A DNA stretch of 64,000 nucleotides from Croceicoccus estronivorus (GTDB taxonomy: Bacteria; Pseudomonadota; Alphaproteobacteria; Sphingomonadales; Sphingomonadaceae). The position numbers and the translations under genes were made by a program. The notes under the pieces were generated by a model that was not told the origin of the DNA, did not search any database, and saw only the letters and a program-made list of their open reading frames with translations. Where the stretch lies: positions 62,001 to 126,000 of the forward strand of contig NZ_JRQQ01000010.1 in NCBI RefSeq assembly GCF_001625325.1, in the 5' to 3' direction. Positions 8,699-16,827 of this stretch are shown piece by piece (the first letter of the stretch is position 1; each line of letters starts with the position of its first letter).

Positions 8699-10387
8699 TC
8701 AGTTCCTCGACCAGATGGTGCGCCCTTCCTTGATCGTTTCGAGTACGGCAATGTCACGGATGGCATCTGTTGGCGTTTCCAGGGGGTTGCGGTCCAGAAC
8801 AACGAAATCGGCAAGTAGCCCCGCGTGAATGCGACCCTTGCGGTTTTCCTCGAAGATTTGCCAGGCAGGGCCGGTCGTCAGCGCTTGCAGAGCGGCATAT
8901 GCGGATACCCGCTGGTCCGGGCCGCTTACCACACCCGATTTCGACACGCGGGCCATCGATGTCCACATCATCAGCCGGGTATCCAGCGGCGTAACCGGAA
9001 AGTCGCTGTGGTTGGATGGGTGGAGGCCGGCGGCCTTTGCCGCGCGCAGCGGGCTGATGAAGTCGACCACCTCCTTGCCGAAATTGCTGCGGTGTACGTC
9101 GGCCCAGAAATAGGTGTGATTGGTGAAATAGGCGGGCCCGACGCCAATCCGGGCATAATCGGCCAATTGCTCGGGCCGCTGGAACTGGGAATGGATGACG
9201 ATGGGCCGTCGATCATCCCCGGCCACGATGCCAAGCGCGTCAAAGGCGTGAATTGCCATGTCGATGGCTGCATCGCCATTGGCGTGCGCAAATATCTGCC
9301 ATCCGCGATCGTTTACCTTGCGGGCGAGGCGGGTGAAGGTTTCCTCGTCGACAACAGGCTGTCCGTGCCAGGGATGATGCCCTGCCGGACTGCCATTGGC
9401 ATAGTCGCGCGTGAAATAGGCAGTGCGGGCCTGCGGCGATCCATCGAGAATGAACTTGATGCCCTGCAGTTTTACATGTCCGCGATAGGAACCGAATTGC
9501 AGGTCATCGCGGCTGAGCAGATCGTCAAGCTGCGTATAGAATGGCAACAGGGCGAGATCGATGAACATGTGTTCGCCAGCTGCTTCGGAAAGGAAGAAGG
9601 GGAGGTCTGACGCCTGCGTCGCCCCGTCCTGAGCATGGGTATAGCCTTCGCGGGCATAACGCATTTGCGCGGCGTCGAGCGCGGCGAGTTTCTCCTCCTC
9701 CGTGGGTTGCGGCATAACCGGGAACAGGAGGAAGGAGGCGCTCTCGAACAAGGCCCCGGTCAATTGCCCTTGCTCATCCTTCAGGATCATCCCACCGGGG
9801 GGCACTGCTGTCGTTTCGTCGATCCCTGCTGCAGCCAGTGCAGTGCTGTTCGCGACCAGGCCATGTCCGGATATGTGCAGCAGGACCACTTTGCGGCCCG
9901 GCAGCGCTGCATCGAGTTCGGCACGCGTGACCTGACGCCGTTCGGACAATTCCTCCTGATCGTATTGCGTGGCGATGACCCATCCACCCTCGGGAATGTC
10001 CCTGGCTGCGACATAGGCGTGCAGGGCATCGAGCAGGCCTGGGATATCTTTCACTGGCGGGTCGGAAAGGTCGAGCGTGTTGGCCCCCTGCAGCGCTGCG
10101 GTGAAATGGGAATGAGCATCTATGAAACCGGGCAACATGGTCGCACCATGCAGATCCCGGTCGATGGCATCGGCCCCGGCAAGTGTGCGCGCCTTCGCTT
10201 CCGGCCCGGCGAATGCAATTAATCCGTCGCGCACCACGACAGCTTCGACAGTTTCCGGACTGTCGCCATCCATCGTGATGATGGGGCCACCATGATAGAG
10301 TGCTGCAGGTTCAGCCTGTGCCTGGCTGCCCGTAAACGCAGCAATGGCCAGACCTGCCGCCAGCCATTTGAAACGGAATTTGCGCAT
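8699..10387 (-). CDS. Secreted amidohydrolase family 3 protein (YtcJ-like)
   Basis: A 562-residue metal-dependent hydrolase of the YtcJ/NfdA type. A Sec signal peptide (MRKFRFKWLAAGLAIAAFTGSQAQA) precedes the mature enzyme, so it acts in the periplasm. GFIDAHSHF supplies the HxH metal ligands, FAHANGDAAIDMAIHAF another His, VIHSQFQ a further one, and SNHSDFPVTPLDTRLMMW contains the catalytic Asp. Substrates in this family (N-substituted formamides, other amides) cannot be told from sequence. The open frame runs 166 codons further upstream, overlapping the LysRS gene; the ATG at 10387, with GAGAGGAG upstream, is the sensible start. Confidence 0.92.
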   Translation of the reverse strand: MRKFRFKWLAAGLAIAAFTGSQAQAEPAALYHGGPIITMDGDSPETVEAVVVRDGLIAFAGPEAKARTLAGADAIDRDLHGATMLPGFIDAHSHFTAALQGANTLDLSDPPVKDIPGLLDALHAYVAARDIPEGGWVIATQYDQEELSERRQVTRAELDAALPGRKVVLLHISGHGLVANSTALAAAGIDETTAVPPGGMILKDEQGQLTGALFESASFLLFPVMPQPTEEEKLAALDAAQMRYAREGYTHAQDGATQASDLPFFLSEAAGEHMFIDLALLPFYTQLDDLLSRDDLQFGSYRGHVKLQGIKFILDGSPQARTAYFTRDYANGSPAGHHPWHGQPVVDEETFTRLARKVNDRGWQIFAHANGDAAIDMAIHAFDALGIVAGDDRRPIVIHSQFQRPEQLADYARIGVGPAYFTNHTYFWADVHRSNFGKEVVDFISPLRAAKAAGLHPSNHSDFPVTPLDTRLMMWTSMARVSKSGVVSGPDQRVSAYAALQALTTGPAWQIFEENRKGRIHAGLLADFVVLDRNPLETPTDAIRDIAVLETIKEGRTIWSRN

Positions 10388-10507
10388 GCCAGTCTCCTCT
10401 CCCAACCCTGTGCCTAGGGGAAGACAGGGCGATTTGCATCCTCTGACTGGAGGGCGCGGCTTTTGCGCACTTGCGAAAAGCGCGCATCTCCGCGAAAGGG
10501 CTCGGCC

Positions 10508-12121
10508 ATGACTGACAGCACTCTGATCGCAGCCGCGAAGACGTCCAAGGCATGGCCGTTCGAGGAGGCCCGCAAGCTCGCCAAGCGGTTCCCGCAAGGG
10601 AAACCGGGTGGTGAGCCGGTGTTGTTCGAAACCGGCTATGGTCCGTCGGGCTTGCCGCATATCGGCACTTTCCAGGAAGTATTGCGCACCACGCTGGTAC
10701 GCCGTGCCTATGAAGTGCTTACTGACGGTGCCCCCACTCGGCTGGTGGCTTTTTCGGATGACATGGACGGCCTGCGCAAAGTGCCGGACAATGTCCCCAA
10801 TGGGGAACTGCTGGCGGCCAATCTCGGCAAGCCGTTGTCCCGCATTCCCGATCCGTTCGGAAAGTATGAAAGCTTCGCGCATCACAACAATGCGATGCTG
10901 TGCGAATTCCTCGATCGCTTCGGCTTCGACTATGAATTCGTTTCCGCTTCCGATCGATACAATTCCGGCGCATTCGACGATGCGTTGCGCAACGTGTTGC
11001 GCAATTACGGTGCGATCATGGACGTCATGCTGCCAACCCTGCGGGCAGAGCGGCAGGCGACCTACTCACCGGTTTTGCCGGTCAGCCCGTCAAGCGGAGT
11101 GGTGCTTCAGGTCCCGGTCGAAGTGGTCGATGCGGAAGCAGGCATCATCCGTTTCGCTGACGAGGATGGCAGTACGGTCGAGCAATCGATTCTCGGCGGA
11201 CAGGCCAAGCTGCAATGGAAAGTCGACTGGGCAATGCGTTGGGTCGCGTTGGGCGTCGATTACGAGATGTGCGGCAAGGATCTGACCGATAGTGTCACCC
11301 AGTCTGGCAAGATCGCGAAGATTCTTGGTGGGCGGCGCCCGGAAGGATTGATCTACGAACTTTTCCTCGACGAGAAGGGGGAGAAGATCTCGAAGTCGAA
11401 GGGCAACGGGCTCACGATCGAAGAGTGGTTGCGGTACGGTACGGAAGAAAGCCTCGGCTTTTACCTCTTCCGCGAACCGAAGAGCGCCAAGCAACTGCAT
11501 ATCGGGATCATTCCGCGCGCGGTCGATGAATACTGGCAGTTCCGGGAACGGCTGGCAGAGCAGGATCTCGACAAGCAACTCGGTAATCCCGTGTGGCATC
11601 TGAGCCGTGCGAATGGAGGGGTTGCCGGGGCGGACGCACCCGGTGCGGGGGACAAACTCGCCGTTACTTTCGGGCTTCTGCTCAATCTCGTTGGGGTACT
11701 GGGACCCCGTGCTACGCATGATCAGGTTTGGTCTTATCTGGGCAACTACGTCCATGATGCGAACCCGGCGGATCATCCGGAATTGAACAATCTCGTTGAT
11801 CCGGCCCTGGCCTATAATCGGGATTTCGTGCTGCCGACGCTCCATCATCGCGCACCTGCCGCGAATGAGGCGGCCGCGCTGAAGGCGCTGGATGGGGAAC
11901 TTGCGGAGCTGCCGGAAGATACCGCAGCGGAAGACATTCAGACCAAAGTCTATGAAATCGGAAAAGACGAAGCATTCGGTTTCGAAAGCTTGCGGGATTG
12001 GTTCAAGGCGCTCTACGAAACGCTGTTGGGGTCCTCTCAAGGGCCGCGCATGGGCAGCTTCATTGCGCTTTATGGCATTGCCAACACGCGCAAGCTGATC
12101 GAAGAGGCATTGTCCCGGTAA
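10508..12121 (+). CDS. lysS: Lysyl-tRNA synthetase, class I (archaeal type)
   Basis: This 537-residue enzyme charges tRNA-Lys, but belongs to the class I fold rather than the class II LysRS of most bacteria. The HIGH-type motif is GYGPSGLPHIGTF (HIGT) near residues 37-50 and the KMSKS loop is KISKSKGNG. The C-terminal region has the helical anticodon-binding domain of class I LysRS (GSFIALYGIANTRKLIEEAL). Class I LysRS is standard in archaea, spirochaetes and many alphaproteobacteria. I saw no class II copy in the window. The ATG at 10508 is preferred over an in-frame extension to 10463. Confidence 0.95.
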   Translation: MTDSTLIAAAKTSKAWPFEEARKLAKRFPQGKPGGEPVLFETGYGPSGLPHIGTFQEVLRTTLVRRAYEVLTDGAPTRLVAFSDDMDGLRKVPDNVPNGELLAANLGKPLSRIPDPFGKYESFAHHNNAMLCEFLDRFGFDYEFVSASDRYNSGAFDDALRNVLRNYGAIMDVMLPTLRAERQATYSPVLPVSPSSGVVLQVPVEVVDAEAGIIRFADEDGSTVEQSILGGQAKLQWKVDWAMRWVALGVDYEMCGKDLTDSVTQSGKIAKILGGRRPEGLIYELFLDEKGEKISKSKGNGLTIEEWLRYGTEESLGFYLFREPKSAKQLHIGIIPRAVDEYWQFRERLAEQDLDKQLGNPVWHLSRANGGVAGADAPGAGDKLAVTFGLLLNLVGVLGPRATHDQVWSYLGNYVHDANPADHPELNNLVDPALAYNRDFVLPTLHHRAPAANEAAALKALDGELAELPEDTAAEDIQTKVYEIGKDEAFGFESLRDWFKALYETLLGSSQGPRMGSFIALYGIANTRKLIEEALSR

Positions 12122-12142
12122 TCTTCTGCGAGGTGGGGCGGC

Positions 12143-12679
12143 ATGAAACTTGATACCAGTCCCGAAGCTCTGGCAAAGGAGCTGCTTGGCCGTCCCTTTG
12201 CGGAACTGGACGTGGAAGAACGCGCGGTGCTCCATCGCGTTTCGACCGGGGAAGTCATGGGCCTCGATGCCGACGAGCGGGCCGCCGCAAAGATGACTTT
12301 CGGGGATCGGCTATCTGACAAGGTGGCCGCGATTGGGGGAAGCTGGGCCTTCATTTGCAGTTTTGCCGTGGTCTTGCTGACCTGGATGGTCATCAACAGC
12401 CGCGTATTGGAAGACTTCGGTTTGCATCCGTTCGATGCCTATCCGTACATTTTCCTCAATCTCATGCTGTCGATGCTGGCGGCATTGCAGGCTCCGATCA
12501 TCATGATGAGCCAGAATCGCCAGGCGCAGAAGGACCGGGTGTCCGCCCGTCACGATTACGAGGTCAATCTGCGCACTACGATCGAACTGCTTCGGCTCCA
12601 TCGCAAGATAGACCATGTCCTGGCCAGGCTGGGGCAATTGGAAGGGGTAGGTCCCGCAGATCGGGAACACCACGAATAG
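12143..12679 (+). CDS. DUF1003 domain-containing membrane protein
   Basis: A 178-residue protein matching DUF1003: FGDRLSDKVAAIGGSWAFI leads into the first membrane helix, then FDAYPYIFLNLMLSMLAALQAPIIMMSQNRQ forms the second, and the tail (RVSARHDYEVNLRTTIELLRLHRKIDHV) is a cytoplasmic helix. The function of the family is not established; some members are induced by metals or stress. It lies 21 bases after lysS and is likely co-transcribed with it, a linkage I would not over-read. Confidence 0.9.
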   Translation: MKLDTSPEALAKELLGRPFAELDVEERAVLHRVSTGEVMGLDADERAAAKMTFGDRLSDKVAAIGGSWAFICSFAVVLLTWMVINSRVLEDFGLHPFDAYPYIFLNLMLSMLAALQAPIIMMSQNRQAQKDRVSARHDYEVNLRTTIELLRLHRKIDHVLARLGQLEGVGPADREHHE

Positions 12680-12700
12680 AATTCATCCTGGCGCGCGTGT

Positions 12701-13384
12701 TCAGCCCCATTCGCGGACGCGATACCACTTCGTCACGACATGCTTTACGCCCTTGATGACAGGGTTTGCCGCATGCATTGTCATTTCGTTGGGCGTGCCG
12801 TCGGGGTTGGCATTGTTCCATACCAGCAGCGCCCCTTTTTGAGGTGTTACCGACAGGCCGACACGCGTGAAATAGGTGTGCCCGCCTTCCTCTACATCGT
12901 TCAGGAAAGCCATGGCCGTCCAGCAGCGTTGTCCACCGCGCTTGCGTTCGGTCTTCCAGTAATCGGTCTCCATCGCGAACCAGTCGTGATGCTCCTTGTA
13001 CTGCTGACCGGGATGATATCGCTGCCCTTGCAGTGTTTCGCCAAATTCGGAAGGCAGGCCCAGGAGATCGTCGATCCGCCGTGAAATCATCTGAATGAAC
13101 GGGTGGTGGTGATCGAGATTGCCGGAATACGATGTGCGATAGTCCGCTTCGGCCTCGCTTGATGCAAACAGGGTCGAGGGCTGGGCGACCGTGTCGATCA
13201 TCGTGGTCAATTGCCAACATTCCGCGGCGTCGAAAAACGCGCCCAGCGCATAGATCTCTGCATCTTCGGTCGGCAATTTATGCACATTCGGATCCGCCTG
13301 CAGCCGTTCGCGGACAGAGGCTCCGAGGCGGGCGAGGGCTTCCCGGTCGGGCGAGCCGGTTGATTTCCGCTTGAACAGTTTCAT
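12701..13384 (-). CDS. 2OG-Fe(II) oxygenase, prolyl 4-hydroxylase type
   Basis: The 227-residue enzyme has the double-stranded beta-helix core of 2-oxoglutarate/Fe(II) dioxygenases. Iron ligands are the HxD of YKEHHDWF and the distal His in MHAANPVIKGVKHVVTKWYR, whose Lys would bind 2-oxoglutarate. HTYFTRVGLSVTPQKGALLVWNN matches the P4H alpha-subunit domain. Bacterial homologues hydroxylate prolines on target proteins or peptides; the target is unknown. The ATG at 13384 (MKLFKRKST) is preferred over an upstream one because GGAAGGTGGCG precedes it. It is divergent from the cytochrome b561 gene. Confidence 0.9.
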   Translation of the reverse strand: MKLFKRKSTGSPDREALARLGASVRERLQADPNVHKLPTEDAEIYALGAFFDAAECWQLTTMIDTVAQPSTLFASSEAEADYRTSYSGNLDHHHPFIQMISRRIDDLLGLPSEFGETLQGQRYHPGQQYKEHHDWFAMETDYWKTERKRGGQRCWTAMAFLNDVEEGGHTYFTRVGLSVTPQKGALLVWNNANPDGTPNEMTMHAANPVIKGVKHVVTKWYRVREWG

Positions 13385-13470
13385 CGCCAGCCACCTTTGG
13401 AAGCGGATGCCCGGCATCGCAAGGGGGCTGTGCAAACCGGGTTGCCGAAAAGACACGAGCAGTTAAGACT

Positions 13471-14040
13471 ATGCTTATGGAGAGTTTGGGAACCCCCGCG
13501 GCGCGCAGCCGCTATTCGCTTGTCGCGATGCTCCTGCACTGGGCTATCGCGATCGGAGTCATCGCCAACTGGCGCATTGCCGAAGCGGCCGAAAATCTTC
13601 CGCAGGCGGAGCGAGGGGCCGTGATGAGCTGGCACTTCGCTATCGGCATGGCGATCCTGCTGGCCACTTTGGCACGGATCATCTGGCGGCTGGTGCACCG
13701 TCCTCCACCACTGTCCTCACGCCTCGCTGTCTGGGAGCGGGTACTTGCTCGCGTGACCCACTCGATCTTCTATATCCTGCTGCTTGCCTTGCCGCTCCTC
13801 GGCTGGATCGGGATGTCGGGTTACAAGGCTCCGATCGATATGTTCGGATTTGTCTGGCCCGTTCTGCCGGTGGGTTTCGGGGAAAAGACCGGACATGAGA
13901 TTCTCGAATTCCATGCGACCCTGGGCAGTCTGATGATTCTGCTGGTGGGCCTGCATTTGCTGGGTGTCATCAAACACATGGTTGTCGACCGGGATGGCAA
14001 CCTTTGGCGCATGCTGCCGTTCGGCACGCCAAAGGCATAG
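13471..14040 (+). CDS. Cytochrome b561-type di-haem membrane protein
   Basis: A 189-residue protein with four membrane helices and the histidines expected for two b-type haems: LLHWAIAIGVIANW in helix 1, SWHFAIGMAILLATLARIIW in helix 2, THSIFYILLLALPLLGW in helix 3 and EFHATLGSLMILLVGLHLLGVIKH in helix 4. Members of the bacterial cytochrome b561 family (CybB) oxidise quinol and can pass electrons to superoxide or periplasmic acceptors. No dedicated partner is encoded next door. An intrinsic terminator follows. Confidence 0.92.
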   Translation: MLMESLGTPAARSRYSLVAMLLHWAIAIGVIANWRIAEAAENLPQAERGAVMSWHFAIGMAILLATLARIIWRLVHRPPPLSSRLAVWERVLARVTHSIFYILLLALPLLGWIGMSGYKAPIDMFGFVWPVLPVGFGEKTGHEILEFHATLGSLMILLVGLHLLGVIKHMVVDRDGNLWRMLPFGTPKA

Positions 14041-14070
14041 CAGCCGGGCAGGTGCGCTAAGCGTCAGGCA

Positions 14071-14110
14071 AAGGAAAACCCCCGCCCGAGGGAAGAGGCG
14101 GGGGTTCCTT
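14071..14110. terminator. Bidirectional terminator between cytochrome b561 and RcnB-like genes
   Basis: CCCCCGCC at 14079-14086 pairs with GGCGGGGG at 14097-14104, extended by AAGGAA/TTCCTT with a 2-base bulge, across a 10-base loop. A- and T-rich flanks on the two arms fit termination for both convergent genes, though T-runs are short. Confidence 0.75.
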
Positions 14111-14151
14111 GCCCAAAACTGCCGAACCACTCAAACGGCAGGGGCTATTCG

Positions 14152-15051
14152 TTACCAGAAGAAGTCGTAGATCACGTCCACCACTTCACCGGAATAAATG
14201 TTCACCAGCAGCACGTCGTCATAATAGCGTACCCAGCGATAGGGGCCGTATGCGGACGGCAAGCGATAGTTGTAGGGATCGCTGATCCAATAGCGGTTCG
14301 AATAGAACAGCGAGTCCAGGAAGAAGCCCACAGTCAGGCGGCGATAGGACCAGTGGCTATACGGTGAATAGTAGCGGCCGATCCGGTAGGCATTCCGGTG
14401 CTTGTTACGATAATTATACCAATTGTACCGGTTGTTGTCGCGCCAGCGGCGATCCCATTTGCGGCTGTCGTCCCGCCCATTCCGATATCCGTCCCGATAG
14501 GCATCGCGGCGGTCATAGCGCCGGTCGTCCCGATTCCGGTTCCGGTCGGTATATGTCCGATTGCGGTCGCGGTCGGCATAGCTCCGATTACGGTTTTGTT
14601 CAGCCATGCGATCCCGGTTTGCGGTACGGGTATCGCGACGTTCGATGCGATCGGCCTGGCGTTCGCTCCGGGCATTCACTTGTGCGGCACGAATGTCACC
14701 CCGTCGCTCGATTTGCGCGGCACGACGTTCGCTGTTGCGTTCAATCTGCGCGGCCCGACGATCGCCCATACGTTCGACTCGCCTGGAGTCACTGTTGTTG
14801 GTGCGGTTCTGCACTTGCTGCGCGCGAATGTCTGCCCGGCGTTCGACACGCTCCGCGCGTCGTTCGCTGCGATTGTCTATCCGGGCGGCACGGTTGTCAC
14901 CCCGCCGTTCGACTCTGGCGCTCCGATTGTCGTTGTTCCAGTTTCGTTTGTTATCCGAATTGGCGAGAGCTTCAGCGGGAAGGGCGGTAATCGCCATTGC
15001 AGCGGCCAGCGCTGTCATGCCACCCGATCTCAGCATTTCTTTCACATGCAT
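14152..15051 (-). CDS. Secreted RcnB-family protein with Arg-rich repeat region
   Basis: The 299-residue protein has a signal peptide (about residues 1-30, ending ALPAEALA), then a long charged low-complexity region of imperfect repeats such as RRAAQIERRGDIRAAQV (roughly residues 45-145), then Asp/Arg/Asn/Tyr-rich sequence, and a C-terminal RcnB-like domain (YRLPSAYGPYRWVRYYDDVLLVN, ending VVDVIYDFFW). RcnB proteins are periplasmic; E. coli RcnB affects nickel/cobalt efflux, but sphingomonads carry many paralogues of unknown role. GGAG 8 bases before the ATG supports the start. A strong inverted repeat lies about 105 bases upstream. Confidence 0.88.
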   Translation of the reverse strand: MHVKEMLRSGGMTALAAAMAITALPAEALANSDNKRNWNNDNRSARVERRGDNRAARIDNRSERRAERVERRADIRAQQVQNRTNNSDSRRVERMGDRRAAQIERNSERRAAQIERRGDIRAAQVNARSERQADRIERRDTRTANRDRMAEQNRNRSYADRDRNRTYTDRNRNRDDRRYDRRDAYRDGYRNGRDDSRKWDRRWRDNNRYNWYNYRNKHRNAYRIGRYYSPYSHWSYRRLTVGFFLDSLFYSNRYWISDPYNYRLPSAYGPYRWVRYYDDVLLVNIYSGEVVDVIYDFFW

Positions 15052-15155
15052 TGCGGCATCTCCATCCGTCAGGCCGCATGAGTGGGAGGCGGCTTATTAC
15101 GAAGCCTGTATTACCCGAGTCGGCCTGTCGCGAAGGTGAACCGGGCGCATAGGCC

Positions 15156-15189
15156 TTTGTTCATGTTTATGAACTGTAACATGAACAAA
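15156..15189. promoter_or_regulatory. Perfect 12-bp inverted repeat between RcnB-like and ClC genes
   Basis: TTTGTTCATGTT (15156-15167) and AACATGAACAAA (15178-15189) are exact reverse complements across a 10-base spacer, and the inner part contains a second palindrome (TTCAT-GTTT-ATGAA) plus a 12-base-period repeat of ATGAAC. It is AT-rich in a GC-rich context. On the minus strand it is followed by GGCCTATGC, a possible -10, so the repeat would sit at the -35 of the RcnB-like gene. Likely an operator; the regulator is unknown. Confidence 0.65.
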
Positions 15190-15256
15190 CCTGAAGGTTA
15201 CCAAGAGTTTCTTTCCTTCACTGGACCTGAGGGCTTCCCGCCTCTAGGAGCCCTGC

Positions 15257-16588
15257 ATGCAATTTTTCCGACGGATTGCCGATCGTGTCGCAGGCGCTCT
15301 GCCGACCGAGCCCGTCCAATTGGACGATTGGCGCCGTCGCGTGGCAACTCTGGTCGCTGCGTTGCTTGTTGGTCTCGTTGCTCTCGCATTCGCCAAGATG
15401 GGCGACCTTGCGCAGTCCGCTTTTTCGCGCCTGGAAAACGAAGCGTGGTGGCTGCCGTTGATCTGGACGCCGTTTCTGTTCGTGTTGTTCGCGGCCATTA
15501 CCCGGCGGTTCGCGCCCGAGGCGCGCGGCTCTGGCATTCCGCAGGTCATTGCGGCCAGCCATAATGCGGAAGGACGTTATAGCGCGAGGCTTCTGTCCTT
15601 GCGCGTGGGATTGTCCAAGCTGTTCCTGACTGTGGGCGCCTTGCTGGGCGGCGCGTCAGTCGGCCGCGAAGGGCCGACCGTGCAGGTTGCTGCTGCGATC
15701 ATGGTGAAAGTTCACCGGCTGTTTCGGGTGAAATTAACGCCCGGTGTCATGATCGCCGGTGGCGCGGCAGGCGTGTCGGCTGCGTTCAATACGCCGCTCG
15801 CGGGAATTGCGTTCGCGATCGAGGAATTGGCTGTCGCCTATGAACAGCGTGTGGCTGTGCTGGTCATGGCAGCGGTGATGATTTCAGGCCTTACCAGTCT
15901 CGGGATCGCTGGCGATTACATTTACTTCGGCCAGATGGGGGCCAGTTTGCCCGTTTCGACAGTGCTTGTCGCGGCTCCTCTCGCCGGTATTGTCGGCGGG
16001 GTTGCCGGAGGGCTGTTCTCGCGCTGGTTGCTCGCTCTAAGAGGGCCAGAGGGCCGCTTTTCCAGCTTGCTTGGCAAACGGCCGATGCTTGCGGCGCTGG
16101 CCTGTGGTTTGCTGGTGGCCGTTCTTGGCGTTGTCACTGGCGGAATGACCTGGGGCACCGGCTACGAACCGACCAGGGCATTGCTGGAAGGTGGAGAGAG
16201 TGCCTTGTGGTTCGGCCCGGCCAAACTGCTCAGCACGCTGGCGACAGCGGCCAGCGGGCTTCCAGGCGGCATTTTCGCCCCATCTCTGGCCGTTGGCGCC
16301 GGTTTTGGCGAATTGCTGACGCCTTTGTTCCCCTCTGATGATGCCGGGGCAATCATTCTGTTGGGGATGGCGGGATATTTCGTCGGCGTAGTGCGAGCGC
16401 CACTGACTGCGGTGATTATTCTGGCCGAGACTACGGCATCGAGCAGCAGCATGATCCTGCCCTTGTTCGCAACCGCATTGATCGGGGATTGGGCCGGCTC
16501 TCTGGTGTGCAAGCAAAGGCTTTATCATGCGCTGGCCAAGGATTTCCTGCCCAAACAGGAAACGGCGGAGAAAGCAGGCTCAGCCTGA
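15257..16588 (+). CDS. ClC-family chloride channel or transporter
   Basis: A 443-residue polytopic membrane protein with the three ClC selectivity signatures: GSGIPQV near residue 94, GREGPTVQ near residue 135 (with the gating glutamate) and GGIFAPSLAVGAGFGELL near residue 336. The retained gating Glu permits either a channel or a Cl-/H+ exchanger. No C-terminal CBS domains follow. Short bacterial ClCs of this kind (ClcB-like) support acid resistance or anion homeostasis. It is divergent from the RcnB-like gene and shares the intergenic inverted repeat with it. TAGGAGCCC precedes the ATG. Confidence 0.93.
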   Translation: MQFFRRIADRVAGALPTEPVQLDDWRRRVATLVAALLVGLVALAFAKMGDLAQSAFSRLENEAWWLPLIWTPFLFVLFAAITRRFAPEARGSGIPQVIAASHNAEGRYSARLLSLRVGLSKLFLTVGALLGGASVGREGPTVQVAAAIMVKVHRLFRVKLTPGVMIAGGAAGVSAAFNTPLAGIAFAIEELAVAYEQRVAVLVMAAVMISGLTSLGIAGDYIYFGQMGASLPVSTVLVAAPLAGIVGGVAGGLFSRWLLALRGPEGRFSSLLGKRPMLAALACGLLVAVLGVVTGGMTWGTGYEPTRALLEGGESALWFGPAKLLSTLATAASGLPGGIFAPSLAVGAGFGELLTPLFPSDDAGAIILLGMAGYFVGVVRAPLTAVIILAETTASSSSMILPLFATALIGDWAGSLVCKQRLYHALAKDFLPKQETAEKAGSA

Positions 16589-16827
16589 CCAGTCGCAACT
16601 CGCTTGCGTTTTATTGCAGCGCACACTAGATGTGCCCGCGATTGGTGTTCGGGGACTTGTCCCTTCGCCGTCCGTAGCAGCGTGAGGCCCATTGATAATT
16701 GGGGCCTGCGCGGACGAATGATCACCAAAACCAGCTTAAGCTTCCTTATTCACGCAGGGTCGCGATTTTACGAACCCTGACCGCGCGCCGCGATTGCGCG
16801 CGCGCCGTTATTTATCGAAAGCATCTC

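Noticed and set aside
8699-10885. A 728-codon version of the amidohydrolase
   Set aside because: The extra N-terminal 166 codons overlap the LysRS gene on the other strand; the signal peptide starts at 10387.
14398-15081. A long plus-strand ORF of very hydrophobic Val/Ile/Pro-rich sequence opposite the RcnB-like gene
   Set aside because: It is the antisense shadow of the Arg-rich repeat region; no SD or recognisable fold, and the minus-strand protein has a signal peptide and a known C-terminal domain.
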